Below are positions 34,157 to 43,687 of a stretch of 64,000 bases of DNA, piece after piece. The stretch covers positions 23,378 to 87,377 of the forward strand of contig NZ_NBYX01000026.1 of the NCBI RefSeq assembly GCF_002099195.1, written 5' to 3'. Within the stretch, counting starts at the first letter, position 1. Every line of letters begins with the position of its first letter. The stretch comes from Burkholderia puraquae. Lineage in GTDB: Bacteria > Pseudomonadota > Gammaproteobacteria > Burkholderiales > Burkholderiaceae. Below the pieces are notes generated by a model. That model saw only the letters and a list, made by a program, of their open reading frames with translations, was not told the DNA's origin and made no database searches. The translations under genes and the position numbers were made by a program.

Positions 34157-37100
34157 GCCAGAAAGACCGCCTCGGCACCGGGGGCCGCATCAATCGCGCG
34201 ATTCCGTTGACGTTCACGTTCAACGGCCGCACGTATCAAGGCTTCCAGGGCGACACGCTCGCGTCCGCGCTGCTCGCGAACGGCGTGCACTTCGTCGCAC
34301 GCAGCTTCAAGTACCACCGTCCGCGCGGGATCGTGACGGCGGACGTCGCGGAACCGAATGCTGTCGTGCAGCTTGAATCCGGCCCGTACACGGTGCCGAA
34401 CGCGCGCGCGACCGAGATCGAGCTGTACCAGGGGCTCGTCGCCTCCAGCGTGAACGCGGAGCCGACGCTCGAGAACGACAAGTACGCGATCAACCAGAAG
34501 CTGTCGCGCTTCCTGCCGGCCGGCTTCTACTACAAGACCTTCATGTGGCCGCGCAACATGTGGCCGAAGTACGAAGAGAAGATCCGCGAAGCAGCCGGCC
34601 TCGGCAAGGCGCCGGAAGCGCTCGACGCCGATCGCTACGACAAGTGCTACGCGCACTGCGACGTGCTCGTCGTCGGCGGCGGCCCGTCGGGCCTCGCGGC
34701 CGCGCATGCGGCGGCCACGGCCGGCGCGCGCGTGATCCTCGTCGACGACCAGCGCGAACTCGGCGGCAGCCTGCTGTCGTGCCGCGCGGAGATCGACGCG
34801 AAGCCTGCGCTGCAGTGGGTCGAGAAGATCGAGGCCGAGCTGCGCAAGCTGCCCGACGTGACGATCCTGTCGCGCAGCACTGCGTTCGGCTACCAGGACC
34901 ACAACCTCGTGACGGTCACGCAACGCCTGACCGACCACCTGCCGGTGTCGATGCGCAAGGGCACGCGCGAGCTGCTGTGGAAGGTCCGCGCGAAGCGCGT
35001 GATCCTCGCGACCGGCGCGCACGAGCGGCCGATCGTGTTCGGCAACAACGACCTGCCGGGTGTGATGCTGGCGGGCGCGGTGTCCACCTACGTGCATCGC
35101 TTCGGCGTGTTGCCGGGCCGCAACGCGGTCGTGTTCACGAATAACGATCGCGCATACCAGACCGCGCTCGACCTGAAGGCATGCGGCGCGAAGGTGACGG
35201 TCGTGGATTCGCGCGCATCGTCGAACGGCGCGCTGCCGGCCGCTGCAAAGCGGCAGGGCGTGACGGTGATGAGCGGCGCGGTCGTCACGGCCGCATCGGG
35301 CAAGTGGCGCGTATCGTCGGTCGACGTCGCGTCCCTCGCGAACGGCCAGGTGGGCGGCAAGCTGCAGACGCTGCCGTGCGACCTCGTCGCGATGTCGGGC
35401 GGCTTCAGCCCGGTGCTGCACCTGTTCGCGCAGTCGGGCGGCAAGGCCTGCTGGAACGACGAGAAGGCGTGCTTCCTGCCGGGCAAGCCCGTGCAGGCGG
35501 AAGCGAGCATCGGTGCGGCGGCCGGCGAATTCGGCCTGGCGCGCGCGCTGCGGCTCGCGGTCGATGCGGGCGTGGAAGCGGCAAAGGCGGCGGGCTTCGC
35601 GGCTGCGCAGCGTCTGGCCGCACCGCAAGTGGCCGAAGCCGTCGAAGGCGCACTGCAGCCGCTGTGGCTCGTCGGCAGCCGCGAGGCTGCGGCGCGCGGG
35701 CCGAAGCAGTTCGTCGACTTCCAGAACGACGTGTCTGCCGCGGACATCCTGCTTGCCGCACGCGAAGGCTTCGAGTCGGTCGAGCACGTGAAGCGCTACA
35801 CGGCGATGGGCTTCGGCACCGACCAGGGCAAGCTCGGCAACATCAACGGGATGGCGATCCTCGCGGGGGCGCTCGGCAAGACGATTCCGGAAACGGGCAC
35901 GACGACGTTCCGCCCGAACTACACGCCCGTGTCGTTCGGCACGTTCGCGGGCCGCGAGCTCGGCGATTTCCTCGACCCGATCCGCAAGACCTGCGTGCAC
36001 GAGTGGCACGTCGAGCACGGCGCGCTGTTCGAGGACGTCGGCAACTGGAAGCGGCCGTGGTACTTCCCGAAGAACGGCGAGGATCTCCATGCGGCCGTGA
36101 AGCGCGAATGCCTGGCGGTGCGCAACAGCGTCGGCATCCTCGACGCATCGACGCTCGGCAAGATCGACATCCAGGGGCCGGATGCAGTGAAGCTGCTGAA
36201 CTGGATGTACACGAACCCGTGGAACAAGCTCGAGGTCGGCAAGTGCCGCTACGGGCTGATGCTCGACGAGAACGGGATGGTGTTCGACGACGGCGTGACG
36301 GTACGCCTCGCCGACCAGCATTTCATGATGACGACCACGACGGGCGGCGCGGTGCGCGTGCTGACGTGGCTCGAACGCTGGCTGCAGACCGAATGGCCCG
36401 ACATGAAGGTGCGGCTGTCGTCCGTCACCGATCACTGGGCGACGTTTGCGGTGGTCGGCCCGAAGAGCCGCAAGGTCGTGCAGAAGGTGTGCCAGGACAT
36501 CGACTTCGGCAACGAAGCGTTCCCGTTCATGAGCTACCGGAACGGCACCGTCGCGGGTGCGAAGGCGCGCGTGATGCGGATCAGCTTCTCGGGCGAGCTG
36601 GCCTATGAAGTGAACGTGCCGGCGAATGCGGGCCGCGCGGTGTGGGAAGCGCTGATGGCCGCGGGCGCCGAGTTCGACATCACGCCGTACGGCACCGAGA
36701 CGATGCACGTGCTGCGCGCGGAGAAGGGCTACATCATCGTCGGCCAGGACACCGACGGCTCGGTCACGCCGTACGACCTCGGGATGGGCGGCGTCGTCGC
36801 GAAGTCGAAGGACTTCCTCGGCAAGCGTTCGCTCGCGCGCTCGGACACCGCGAAGGAAGGCCGCAAGCAGTTCGTCGGCCTGCTGACCGAAGACGAGCAG
36901 TTCGTGCTGCCGGAAGGCGCGCAGATCATCGCGAAGGACACGCAGGTGTCGGCGGTCGATCCGACGCCGATGATCGGCCACGTGACGTCGAGCTACTACA
37001 GCCCGATCCTGAAGCGCTCGATCGCGCTCGCGGTGGTGAAGGGCGGCCTGAACAAGATGGGCGAGAGCGTCGTGATTCCGCTGGCCAACGGCCGCCGCAT

Positions 37101-37164
37101 CACCGCGAAGATCTCGAGCCCGGTTTTCTACGATACCGAAGGGGTGCGCCAGCATGTGGAATGA
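34153..37164 (+). CDS. soxA: Sarcosine oxidase alpha subunit
   Basis: 1003 residues. The N-terminal ferredoxin-like/Sox_N segment (FNGRTYQGFQGDTLASALLA) is followed by a NAD-binding region (VLVVGGGPSGLAAAHAAATA, about residues 172-191). The C-terminal half is a glycine-cleavage T-protein-like domain (about 600-990; LDASTLGKIDIQGPDAVKLL and GELAYEVNVPA) that binds tetrahydrofolate and captures the released one-carbon unit as 5,10-methylene-THF. The ATG at 34153 couples to soxD, and the end overlaps soxG by 11 bases. Confidence 0.96.
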   Translation: MSQKDRLGTGGRINRAIPLTFTFNGRTYQGFQGDTLASALLANGVHFVARSFKYHRPRGIVTADVAEPNAVVQLESGPYTVPNARATEIELYQGLVASSVNAEPTLENDKYAINQKLSRFLPAGFYYKTFMWPRNMWPKYEEKIREAAGLGKAPEALDADRYDKCYAHCDVLVVGGGPSGLAAAHAAATAGARVILVDDQRELGGSLLSCRAEIDAKPALQWVEKIEAELRKLPDVTILSRSTAFGYQDHNLVTVTQRLTDHLPVSMRKGTRELLWKVRAKRVILATGAHERPIVFGNNDLPGVMLAGAVSTYVHRFGVLPGRNAVVFTNNDRAYQTALDLKACGAKVTVVDSRASSNGALPAAAKRQGVTVMSGAVVTAASGKWRVSSVDVASLANGQVGGKLQTLPCDLVAMSGGFSPVLHLFAQSGGKACWNDEKACFLPGKPVQAEASIGAAAGEFGLARALRLAVDAGVEAAKAAGFAAAQRLAAPQVAEAVEGALQPLWLVGSREAAARGPKQFVDFQNDVSAADILLAAREGFESVEHVKRYTAMGFGTDQGKLGNINGMAILAGALGKTIPETGTTTFRPNYTPVSFGTFAGRELGDFLDPIRKTCVHEWHVEHGALFEDVGNWKRPWYFPKNGEDLHAAVKRECLAVRNSVGILDASTLGKIDIQGPDAVKLLNWMYTNPWNKLEVGKCRYGLMLDENGMVFDDGVTVRLADQHFMMTTTTGGAVRVLTWLERWLQTEWPDMKVRLSSVTDHWATFAVVGPKSRKVVQKVCQDIDFGNEAFPFMSYRNGTVAGAKARVMRISFSGELAYEVNVPANAGRAVWEALMAAGAEFDITPYGTETMHVLRAEKGYIIVGQDTDGSVTPYDLGMGGVVAKSKDFLGKRSLARSDTAKEGRKQFVGLLTEDEQFVLPEGAQIIAKDTQVSAVDPTPMIGHVTSSYYSPILKRSIALAVVKGGLNKMGESVVIPLANGRRITAKISSPVFYDTEGVRQHVE

Positions 37165-37786
37165 AACCAGAAACCAGACGCAGGTGGCGGGCGCAGGCGG
37201 CGCGACGCTTGAATCGCCGTTCGTCGGCGCGGCCGACGTGCTGAAGCCGCACCAGGCGCGTGCATCGAAGAAGTTCACGCTGCGCGAGCGGCCGTTCCTC
37301 GATCTCGTCAACGTGCGTGGCGAGTTGAGCGATCCGGCATTCGTGAGCGCGTTCGAGCGCGTGGTCGGCTGCCGGCCGCCCGCGGAGCCGAACACGATTG
37401 CGCGCGGCGCCGAGTACGACGTGCTGTGGCTCGGCCCCGACGAGTGGCTCGTGCGTTCGAACGGGCCCGTGCAGGCCGGCGTGCTCGAAGCGAAGCTCGC
37501 GGAAGCCGTGCAGGGTTCGTATGCGGCGGCCGTCGATGTCGGCAGTGGCTATACGGTCGTCGAGATCAGCGGCGAACGCGTGCGCGACGTGCTGTCACGC
37601 GGCTGCCCGCTCGACCTCCACCCGCGTGCGTTCAAGCCGGGCCAGTGCGCGCAGTCGCACTACTTCAAGTCGTCGATCGTGCTGATCCCGACCGGCGACG
37701 ATGCATTCGAGATCGTCCTGCGCCGCAGCTTCGCCGACTACTTCGTGCGCATCATGCTCGACGCAGCTGCGCCGCTTGCATCATGA
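37154..37786 (+). CDS. soxG: Sarcosine oxidase gamma subunit
   Basis: 210 residues. Gamma chain of the heterotetramer, with a YgfZ/T-protein-like fold. Segments RPFLDLVNVRGELSDPAFVS, VLWLGPDEWLVR and SRGCPLDLHPRAFKPGQCAQ are standard. Its start lies inside the end of soxA, and its stop overlaps the next gene (ATGA), so the whole sox block is translationally linked. Confidence 0.95.
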   Translation: MWNETRNQTQVAGAGGATLESPFVGAADVLKPHQARASKKFTLRERPFLDLVNVRGELSDPAFVSAFERVVGCRPPAEPNTIARGAEYDVLWLGPDEWLVRSNGPVQAGVLEAKLAEAVQGSYAAAVDVGSGYTVVEISGERVRDVLSRGCPLDLHPRAFKPGQCAQSHYFKSSIVLIPTGDDAFEIVLRRSFADYFVRIMLDAAAPLAS

Positions 37787-38223
37787 AGCCGTTCGACGAA
37801 CCGTTCGTGGCGATCGACGCGCCGCGCCTGCGCGGGCGCGGCTGGAGCGTGTTCGTCGACGAACTGAAGGTGCCCGCGCGGATCGGCATTCATGCGCACG
37901 AGCATGAAGCGCCGCAGCCGATCGTGATCGATGCAAGGCTCGGCTATCGCTGCGAGCCGAGCGAGCAGGGGGAGTGGATCGATTACGACGGCTATTGCGC
38001 GCGCATTGCCGCGTTCCTGTCGCACAAGCCGCATACGCGGCTGCTCGAGACGCTCGTCGCCGATATCGCGGTGCTGTCGTTCCGTGAGTGGCCGGCGCTG
38101 GAGTCGCTGACGCTGTCGGTGTACAAGCCGAAGATCCGGCCCGGCACGAAGCGCGTCGGCGTGTCGCTCGACTGGACGCGCGGGGATTACTTGCGATGGA
38201 CGGGAGCGGCGGGGCAGTTTTGA
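37783..38223 (+). CDS. Dihydroneopterin aldolase (FolB)-like protein at the end of the sox operon
   Basis: 146 residues. The FolB-like pattern is visible: VFVDELKVPARIGIHAHE, then QPIVIDARLGYRC, HTRLLETLVADIAVLSF and SLTLSVYKPKIRP. FolB acts in folate synthesis, cleaving dihydroneopterin. The presence of a FolB-type enzyme coupled by ATGA to soxG makes sense because sarcosine oxidase consumes tetrahydrofolate. It may supply folate or act on a related pterin. It is slightly longer than the usual ~120 residues of housekeeping FolB, so a paralogue with changed substrate is possible. Confidence 0.82.
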   Translation: MKPFDEPFVAIDAPRLRGRGWSVFVDELKVPARIGIHAHEHEAPQPIVIDARLGYRCEPSEQGEWIDYDGYCARIAAFLSHKPHTRLLETLVADIAVLSFREWPALESLTLSVYKPKIRPGTKRVGVSLDWTRGDYLRWTGAAGQF

Positions 38224-38502
38224 TGCGGGAGAGGCGGTCGATGAGCGCGTCGAAATGATACCGGTCGGCCGCCAGCGTGGCATTTGTTGGTCTATATAGT
38301 TCCTGAAATATAAGAACAATTCGCCAACGTGGATGGATAGGCAATATTTCGGAGTGCGTGTGTGATCAGGCCGACCGTGTGCTGCGTATTGCGCCGATGG
38401 TGTCCAAGGTGAACATCGATCTGCATTGAAATGAAGTGTTCACCGGGCGATCGCCGCAACATGCGTTCCGGCGTGTCTTTGCGATCGCCCCGAGCCGCTG
38501 CG

Positions 38503-39576
38503 TCAAGCCGCAGCGGCCCCATCCAGCGCCGGATAGTCGACATATCCGCGCGCATCGCCGCCGAAGAAGGTTTCGCGCCGCGCGTCGTTCATCGGCGCGC
38601 CGGTCTTCAGCCGCGTCACGAAATCCGGATTCGCCAGCACCATCTGCCCGTACGCTTCGAGATCGGCCAGCCCCGACGTCACGTCCGTGCCGATCGCGTC
38701 GCGCGTGCGGCCCGGGCGGTTCAGGATCAGCGTGCCGCTCCAGCGCGCGCGCAGGTCGGCCAGCAGCGCTTCGTCGCCGTGATGCATCACGTGCAGGTAG
38801 GCGAGACCGAGCCGGTCGAGTTCCGTCGCGAGATGGCGATACAGGTCCGGCCCTTGCGCGCCTTCGTCGAGGCCGCCCAGCGTGTTGCCGGGCGACAGGC
38901 GGATGGCCGTGCGATCCGCGCCGATCTCGTCGGCGATCGCCGTGGCAACCTCGATCGCGAAGCGCGCGCGGTTTTCGATCGAGCCGCCGTACGCGTCGGT
39001 GCGCGTGTTGGCATTCGGCGCGAAGAACTGCTGGATCAGATAGCCGTTCGCACCGTGGATCTCGACGCCATCGGCGCCCGCCTCGATCGCGCGGCGCGCG
39101 GCGATGCGGAAATCGTTCACGGTCTCGTGCACTTCGTCGAGCGTCAGTGCGCGCGGCGCGGGAATGTCCAGCATCCCCTTCATCGTGAACATCGGCGCGT
39201 TCGGCGCGATCGCCGACGGCGCGACGGCCTGCCGGTGATGCGGCGTATTGTCGGGATGCGACATGCGCCCGACGTGCATCAGCTGGATGAACAGCCGGCC
39301 GCCGCGCGCGTGCACGCGGTCGCTGATCGCCTTCCAGCCGGCGACGTGCGCATCGGTATAGATGCCGGGCGTCGTCAGGTAGCCTTGCCCGTCGTCCGAC
39401 GGCTGCGTGCCCTCGCTGACGATCAGGCCGAGACTTGATCGCTGCGCGTAATACTCGGCGGCCCATTCGCCGGGCGTCCCGTCGAAGGCGGCGCGGCTGC
39501 GGGTCATCGGTGCCATGACCAGGCGGTTTTCCAGCGTATATCGGCCCACGCGGACCGGGGTGAACAGTTGGCTCAT
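38503..39576 (-). CDS. Alkene reductase, Old Yellow Enzyme family
   Basis: 357 residues. FMN-dependent ene-reductase of the NemA/OYE type: start MSQLFTPVRVGRYTLENRLV, RLFIQLMHVGRMSHP, substrate-binding HGANGYLIQQFFAPNANTR (His/Asn pair plus the catalytic Tyr), and phosphate-binding region near LANPDFVTRLKTGAP. It reduces activated C=C bonds or nitro compounds with NADPH. The ATG at 39576 has AAGGAG about 10 bases upstream. It is divergent from a LysR gene that probably regulates it. Confidence 0.93.
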   Translation of the reverse strand: MSQLFTPVRVGRYTLENRLVMAPMTRSRAAFDGTPGEWAAEYYAQRSSLGLIVSEGTQPSDDGQGYLTTPGIYTDAHVAGWKAISDRVHARGGRLFIQLMHVGRMSHPDNTPHHRQAVAPSAIAPNAPMFTMKGMLDIPAPRALTLDEVHETVNDFRIAARRAIEAGADGVEIHGANGYLIQQFFAPNANTRTDAYGGSIENRARFAIEVATAIADEIGADRTAIRLSPGNTLGGLDEGAQGPDLYRHLATELDRLGLAYLHVMHHGDEALLADLRARWSGTLILNRPGRTRDAIGTDVTSGLADLEAYGQMVLANPDFVTRLKTGAPMNDARRETFFGGDARGYVDYPALDGAAAA

Positions 39577-39748
39577 GATGCGTCGGCTCCTTGAGATTCG
39601 GGACGGCGGCGCCGCTACGATGCCGCCTCGGGCGCCGGCCGCGCACGGGTGTGCCGACCTCGCCTCCACGTATCCATCATCCATTGCTTCCTTTTCGGGA
39701 TAAACCGGGTAATCTGGATAACATTGATCCATTGATGGAGCAGTGAGC

Positions 39749-40624
39749 ATGGAACTGCTGAACGACATGGCGCTGTTCGTCGAAGTCGTGAAGGCGAAGG
39801 GCTTTCGCAGTGCGGCCGAGGCGCTGGGGATGCCGAACTCGACGCTGTCGCGGCGCATCGGCGCGCTGGAGAAGGCGATCGGGCTGCGGCTGCTGCATCG
39901 CACGACGCGCCGGATCGAGCTGACGGAGGCCGGCCGGCTCTACTTCGAGCGCTGCAAGCGCATCGTCGACGAGGCGCGGCTCGCGCACGAACAGCTCGGC
40001 GGGCTGCTGGCGGAGCCGACCGGTGTGCTGCGCGCGTCGTTTCCGGTCGATTTCGCGGTGGTCATTCTGGCGCCGCTGGTGGTCGAATTCTCGAACCGCT
40101 ATCCGAAGCTCACCTTCGATTTCGAGCTGACTTCGCGGCGTGTCGATCTGGTGGGCGAGCCGTTCGACGTGGCGATCCGGATGGGGCCATCCGAGGATTC
40201 GCAACTGGTCGCGCGGCGGCTCGCGACGCTCCGCAACTACCTGTATGCGTCGCCCGGGTATCTTGCGCGCGCCGGCGAGCCGCGCAATCCGGAAGACCTC
40301 GTGCGGCACGCGTGCCTGGGCCTGCAGCGGAGCGGGTCATGGACGCTGCATGACGGCGCGCGTTCCGTAGTGGTGCCGGTGAGCAGCCGCTTCGGGGCGA
40401 ACAGCGTCGGCATGCTGCGGCGCCTGGCCACGCTCGACGCGGGCATCATCGTGCTGTCGGAAGCGATCGTCGCGGATGACCTGGCCGCCGGCCGGCTGCG
40501 CCGCGTGATGCCCGAATGGGAAGGCGAGCCGGTACCCGTCTATGCAATGACGGAAACGCGGCTGCTGCCCGCGAAGACGCAGCATTTCATCGAGTTTCTG
40601 CGGGAGCGTTTCGCGCAGGCGTGA
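39749..40624 (+). CDS. LysR-type transcriptional regulator
   Basis: 291 residues. N-terminal helix-turn-helix (about 1-60: MALFVEVVKAKGFRSAAEAL, then MPNSTLSRRIGALEKAIG) and a LysR substrate domain of the DsdC/CrgA-like subgroup (LRASFPVDFAVVILAPLVVE). The ATG at 39749 is preferred to a GTG six bases earlier because GGAG lies 8 bases before it. It is divergent from the alkene reductase gene, so it is the likely regulator, perhaps sensing electrophiles. Confidence 0.92.
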   Translation: MELLNDMALFVEVVKAKGFRSAAEALGMPNSTLSRRIGALEKAIGLRLLHRTTRRIELTEAGRLYFERCKRIVDEARLAHEQLGGLLAEPTGVLRASFPVDFAVVILAPLVVEFSNRYPKLTFDFELTSRRVDLVGEPFDVAIRMGPSEDSQLVARRLATLRNYLYASPGYLARAGEPRNPEDLVRHACLGLQRSGSWTLHDGARSVVVPVSSRFGANSVGMLRRLATLDAGIIVLSEAIVADDLAAGRLRRVMPEWEGEPVPVYAMTETRLLPAKTQHFIEFLRERFAQA

Positions 40625-40654
40625 CAGGTGGTTGCGCGGGCATCCTTCTGTCGG

Positions 40655-41053
40655 TCACGGTTGCGCAGGTTGCGGCGCGTCCAGCTGCGCTTCCCATTTC
40701 TTCAGGATGCGCACGCGTGCCTGGCTGAAATCGACCCAGCAGTTCATCCGCGCGTCTTCCGGGATCATCTGCTGCGGATTGGCGGCTTTCACGTAGTCGC
40801 AGGTGTCGTCGGCGAAGCGAGTCCAGCTTGCCTGCGACTTCGCGAGCGCGCTGGCGGTATCGGGGTTGCGCTGCTTGAGCTTGTGCTCGAGCGACCGGTA
40901 TGCACGCTCGACGGCCTGGTTGTTCTGATCGACTATGCAGATCCGTACGTTGTTCATCGTCGGGCCATGTTTCTCGCAATCGACGGCGGCGAACGCGACG
41001 GAGTGGCCGATCGCCAGCGCGGCGACGGCAAGCAAGCGGGAGGTGTGGCGCAT
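40655..41053 (-). CDS. Secreted LprI-like (DUF1311) lysozyme-inhibitor domain protein
   Basis: 132 residues with a signal peptide (about 1-22, cleavage near AFA-AVD). The mature part has four Cys (DCEKHG, RICIVD, DTCDYV, NCWVDF) and the CW pattern and helical arrangement of the LprI/DUF1311 family, members of which inhibit lysozymes. It lies 21 bases downstream of, and on the same strand as, a lytic transglycosylase gene, so the product may protect or regulate the periplasmic wall enzyme. That pairing is inference. Confidence 0.75.
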   Translation of the reverse strand: MRHTSRLLAVAALAIGHSVAFAAVDCEKHGPTMNNVRICIVDQNNQAVERAYRSLEHKLKQRNPDTASALAKSQASWTRFADDTCDYVKAANPQQMIPEDARMNCWVDFSQARVRILKKWEAQLDAPQPAQP

Positions 41054-41074
41054 GCGCTTCGAACGAAGGGGAGA

Positions 41075-41749
41075 CTAGTTGCTGCGGGCCGACGTCGGGC
41101 TCGACTTTTCGCTGACCGGCACCATGCGGCCCTTCGCATCGTTCGCGGGATCAGCGGCTTTCGCGTCGTCGTCGGGTTCGAGCACGAAGCGGAATGAATC
41201 GACCCGCTGCATCACCTTCGCCGCATACGCATTCGACCCGCCGCTGTAGCTCCTCAGCCCGGCCCGCACGTCGCCGCCGGCCGCCCTCACGTAGCCCGAC
41301 AGAATCGCGGAGCCGACTTCGACGTTCGCGTTCGGTTCGGTCAGGTCCTTTACGTTGCGCAGCAGGCCGCGGTGCGCGGCCGGCACGACCTGCATCAGCC
41401 CGGTCGCGCCATGCTGGCCGCGCGCCTTTTCCTGGAAGCGCGATTCGATCGAAATGATGGCGTAAACGAGTGCGGGAGGCAGTGAATATTTCGTCGCAGT
41501 GACGCTCACGATATCGGCGAGCTTTGCGGCCCGTTCCTTCGCGACGCCGAACTTCTTCGTCAGGTAGGACGTGATGCGGCGGTTTGCTTCGTTCGGCTGA
41601 TCGTTGGCGTCGGCGAGCGGCGCGGATGCGACGGACGGCGCCGATGCGGCCGCTTCGGGCGCGGACGCAGGCAGTGCGGGCGCCTGCTGCGCCGATGCCT
41701 GTTGCGCGATGCCGAGCGAAAGCACGATCAGCCAGAGAAACCGTCGCAT
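41075..41749 (-). CDS. Lytic transglycosylase (SLT domain), secreted
   Basis: 224 residues. Signal peptide about 1-20 (IAQQASAQQ), then an Ala/Pro-rich linker to about residue 50, then the SLT/goose-lysozyme-like domain (about 80-200). The catalytic Glu is in IISIESRFQE and the GLMQ motif in GATGLMQVVPAAH. LRSYSGGSNAYAAKV closes the domain. It cleaves the MurNAc-GlcNAc bond of peptidoglycan in the periplasm. The C-terminus is a short charged tail. It is upstream partner of the LprI-like gene. Confidence 0.9.
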   Translation of the reverse strand: MRRFLWLIVLSLGIAQQASAQQAPALPASAPEAAASAPSVASAPLADANDQPNEANRRITSYLTKKFGVAKERAAKLADIVSVTATKYSLPPALVYAIISIESRFQEKARGQHGATGLMQVVPAAHRGLLRNVKDLTEPNANVEVGSAILSGYVRAAGGDVRAGLRSYSGGSNAYAAKVMQRVDSFRFVLEPDDDAKAADPANDAKGRMVPVSEKSSPTSARSN

Positions 41750-41984
41750 GGTGGAGTGCGGGGAATTGGAAGGCGCCTAGTATATCGGCCAATTGCCGCA
41801 GTTGGTCGAGCACAGGCTCGAATGAAAGCGGCGTGTAGGCTTGTTTCGAACGGTGTCGATCGTGGAGCCGGTCGTTGCGTGGACACGCATCGGAGTCCGG
41901 ATGAACGTCGCCGGACGCTGCGTTTCGGTCGTTTTTACATGCCGCCGTGCGCGACAGGATGTGGCCCCACGCGCACTGCGTGCA

Positions 41985-42752
41985 TTACGCGCGCCGTGCG
42001 GCCGCCACCCGTGCAATCGCGCCGATCGCGTCGCTGACGAGCACCGCGAGCAGCCCGACGATCACGCCGCCCTGCAGCACGAAGGCGGTGTTCGACGTCT
42101 GCAGCCCCGCGATGATGACGTCGCCGAGCCCGCGCGCGGCGACCGTCGAGCCGATCGTCGCGGTGCCGAGATTGATCACGACCGCGAGCCGGACCCCGTT
42201 GACGATCACCGGAAACGCGAGCGGCAGCTCGACCGACACGAGTTGCTGCCAGCCGCTCATCCCCATCCCGCGCGCGGCATCGACGACGTCGCGCGGCACG
42301 TCCTCGAGCCCCGCGATCGTGCTTTCGAACACGGGCAGGAGGCCGTACAGCACGAGCGCGATCAGCACGGGCTTCAATCCGAAGCCGACGGCCGGTACCG
42401 CGAGCGCGAGCACCGCGACGGGCGGGAAGGTCTGGCCGATGTCGACGACGCTGCGTGCGACCGGCAGGAAATCCGCGCCCCACGGCCGCGTGACCGCGAT
42501 GCCGGCCGCGACCGCGACGATCGTGCCGATCACGCTCGACAACGCAACCGTGCCGAGATGCGCGAGCGTGAGGTCGAGCAGGCTCGCGCGATCGTAGATG
42601 ACCGGTGCGCCGTTGTCCGCGAACGGCGCGAACCATCCTTGCAGCCATGCGGGGCGCAACAGCAGCACGAGCAGCAGCGCGAGCGCGGCCGCGCGGGCGG
42701 CGTATGCGAGAAGCGCCGGCCGCCTGGGCTGCACGCTGCTGCGCGTCTTCAT
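41985..42752 (-). CDS. yehW: Osmoprotectant ABC importer permease, short (YehW-like)
   Basis: 255 residues with about six membrane segments. The EAA-loop region (DAARGMGMSGWQQLVSVELP) and VINLGTATIGSTVAARGLGD are typical for betaine/choline importer permeases of the OpuB/Yeh/OsmU type. It is last in the leftward four-gene block. All four genes overlap by ATGA, giving strict co-translation. Gene order and sizes match yehZYXW of enterobacteria. The cargo is likely a quaternary ammonium osmolyte. Confidence 0.85.
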   Translation of the reverse strand: MKTRSSVQPRRPALLAYAARAAALALLLVLLLRPAWLQGWFAPFADNGAPVIYDRASLLDLTLAHLGTVALSSVIGTIVAVAAGIAVTRPWGADFLPVARSVVDIGQTFPPVAVLALAVPAVGFGLKPVLIALVLYGLLPVFESTIAGLEDVPRDVVDAARGMGMSGWQQLVSVELPLAFPVIVNGVRLAVVINLGTATIGSTVAARGLGDVIIAGLQTSNTAFVLQGGVIVGLLAVLVSDAIGAIARVAAARRA

Positions 42753-43687
42753 GCGGGTTTCCTTGCGTGTGCGCGGATCGCATCGAGCGTGATGCGGCGC
42801 GTGTTTTGACCGGTGCCATCGTCGACCGGCAGCGCATCGACGCCGCGCCACAGCAGCTCCGACACCGCATCGCGCAGCGTGCGCGTCGCGGCGATCGGAT
42901 CGCCGTCGGCATGACCGGCTTCGGCCACTGCGTCGATCGGTGTCAGTGCGAGCAGGCGCAGCGGCCGGTCGACGCCCGCGACGAGCTGCTCGACGACGCC
43001 GGCCGCCGGCCTGCCCAGAATCTCGGCCGGCGATGCGACCTGGAGCAGCCGGCCGCCGTCCATCACCGCGATCGTGTCGCCGAGCTTCAGTGCTTCCTCG
43101 ATATCGTGCGTGACGATCACGACCGTGATGCCGAGGCGGCGCTGCAACGCGAACAGGTCGTCCTGCGCCTTGCCGCGGATGATCGGATCGAGCGCGCCGA
43201 ACGGCTCGTCCATCAGCAGCATCGCCGGCTCGGCCGCAAGCGCGCGCGCGACGCCGACGCGCTGTTGCTGGCCGCCCGACAGTTCGTGCGGCAGCTTGTC
43301 CGCGAACTCGGCCGGTGCGAGATGGAACAGGTCGAGCAGTTCGTTCACGCGCGCGTCGATGCGATCGGCCGGCCAGCCGAGCAGGCGCGGCACGGTCGCG
43401 ATGTTGCGTGCGACGCTCCAGTGCGGAAACAGCCCGTGCCCCTGGATCGCATAGCCGATGCCGCGCCGCAACTGTTCGGGCGCAACGGTGGCCGTATCGA
43501 CACCGTCGATGCGGATCGTGCCGCTGGTGGGCGCGATCAGCCGGTTGATCATGCGCAGCAGCGTCGACTTGCCGCTGCCCGATGCGCCGACGAGCGCGGT
43601 GATCGTGCCGCGTTTCATCGTCAGCGACACGTCGTCGACGGCGACGATATCGCCGAAGCGTTTGCCCGCACGTTCGATCTCGATCAT
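42749..43687 (-). CDS. yehX: Osmoprotectant ABC importer ATP-binding protein (YehX-like)
   Basis: 312 residues. Walker A is VGASGSGKST (about 34-43), the signature LSGGQQQRVGVARALA, and Walker B MLLMDEPFGALDP. The C-terminal ~60 residues form a partial CBS-like region (VDRPLRLLALTPIDAVAEAG), shorter than in ChoV. It energises the YehY/YehW permeases. It is coupled to both neighbours by 4-base overlaps. Confidence 0.87.
   Translation of the reverse strand: MIEIERAGKRFGDIVAVDDVSLTMKRGTITALVGASGSGKSTLLRMINRLIAPTSGTIRIDGVDTATVAPEQLRRGIGYAIQGHGLFPHWSVARNIATVPRLLGWPADRIDARVNELLDLFHLAPAEFADKLPHELSGGQQQRVGVARALAAEPAMLLMDEPFGALDPIIRGKAQDDLFALQRRLGITVVIVTHDIEEALKLGDTIAVMDGGRLLQVASPAEILGRPAAGVVEQLVAGVDRPLRLLALTPIDAVAEAGHADGDPIAATRTLRDAVSELLWRGVDALPVDDGTGQNTRRITLDAIRAHARKPA

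Noticed and set aside
34099..37395. A 1098-codon open frame opposite soxA
   Set aside because: Antisense shadow of soxA caused by GC-rich third positions; no recognisable protein pattern.
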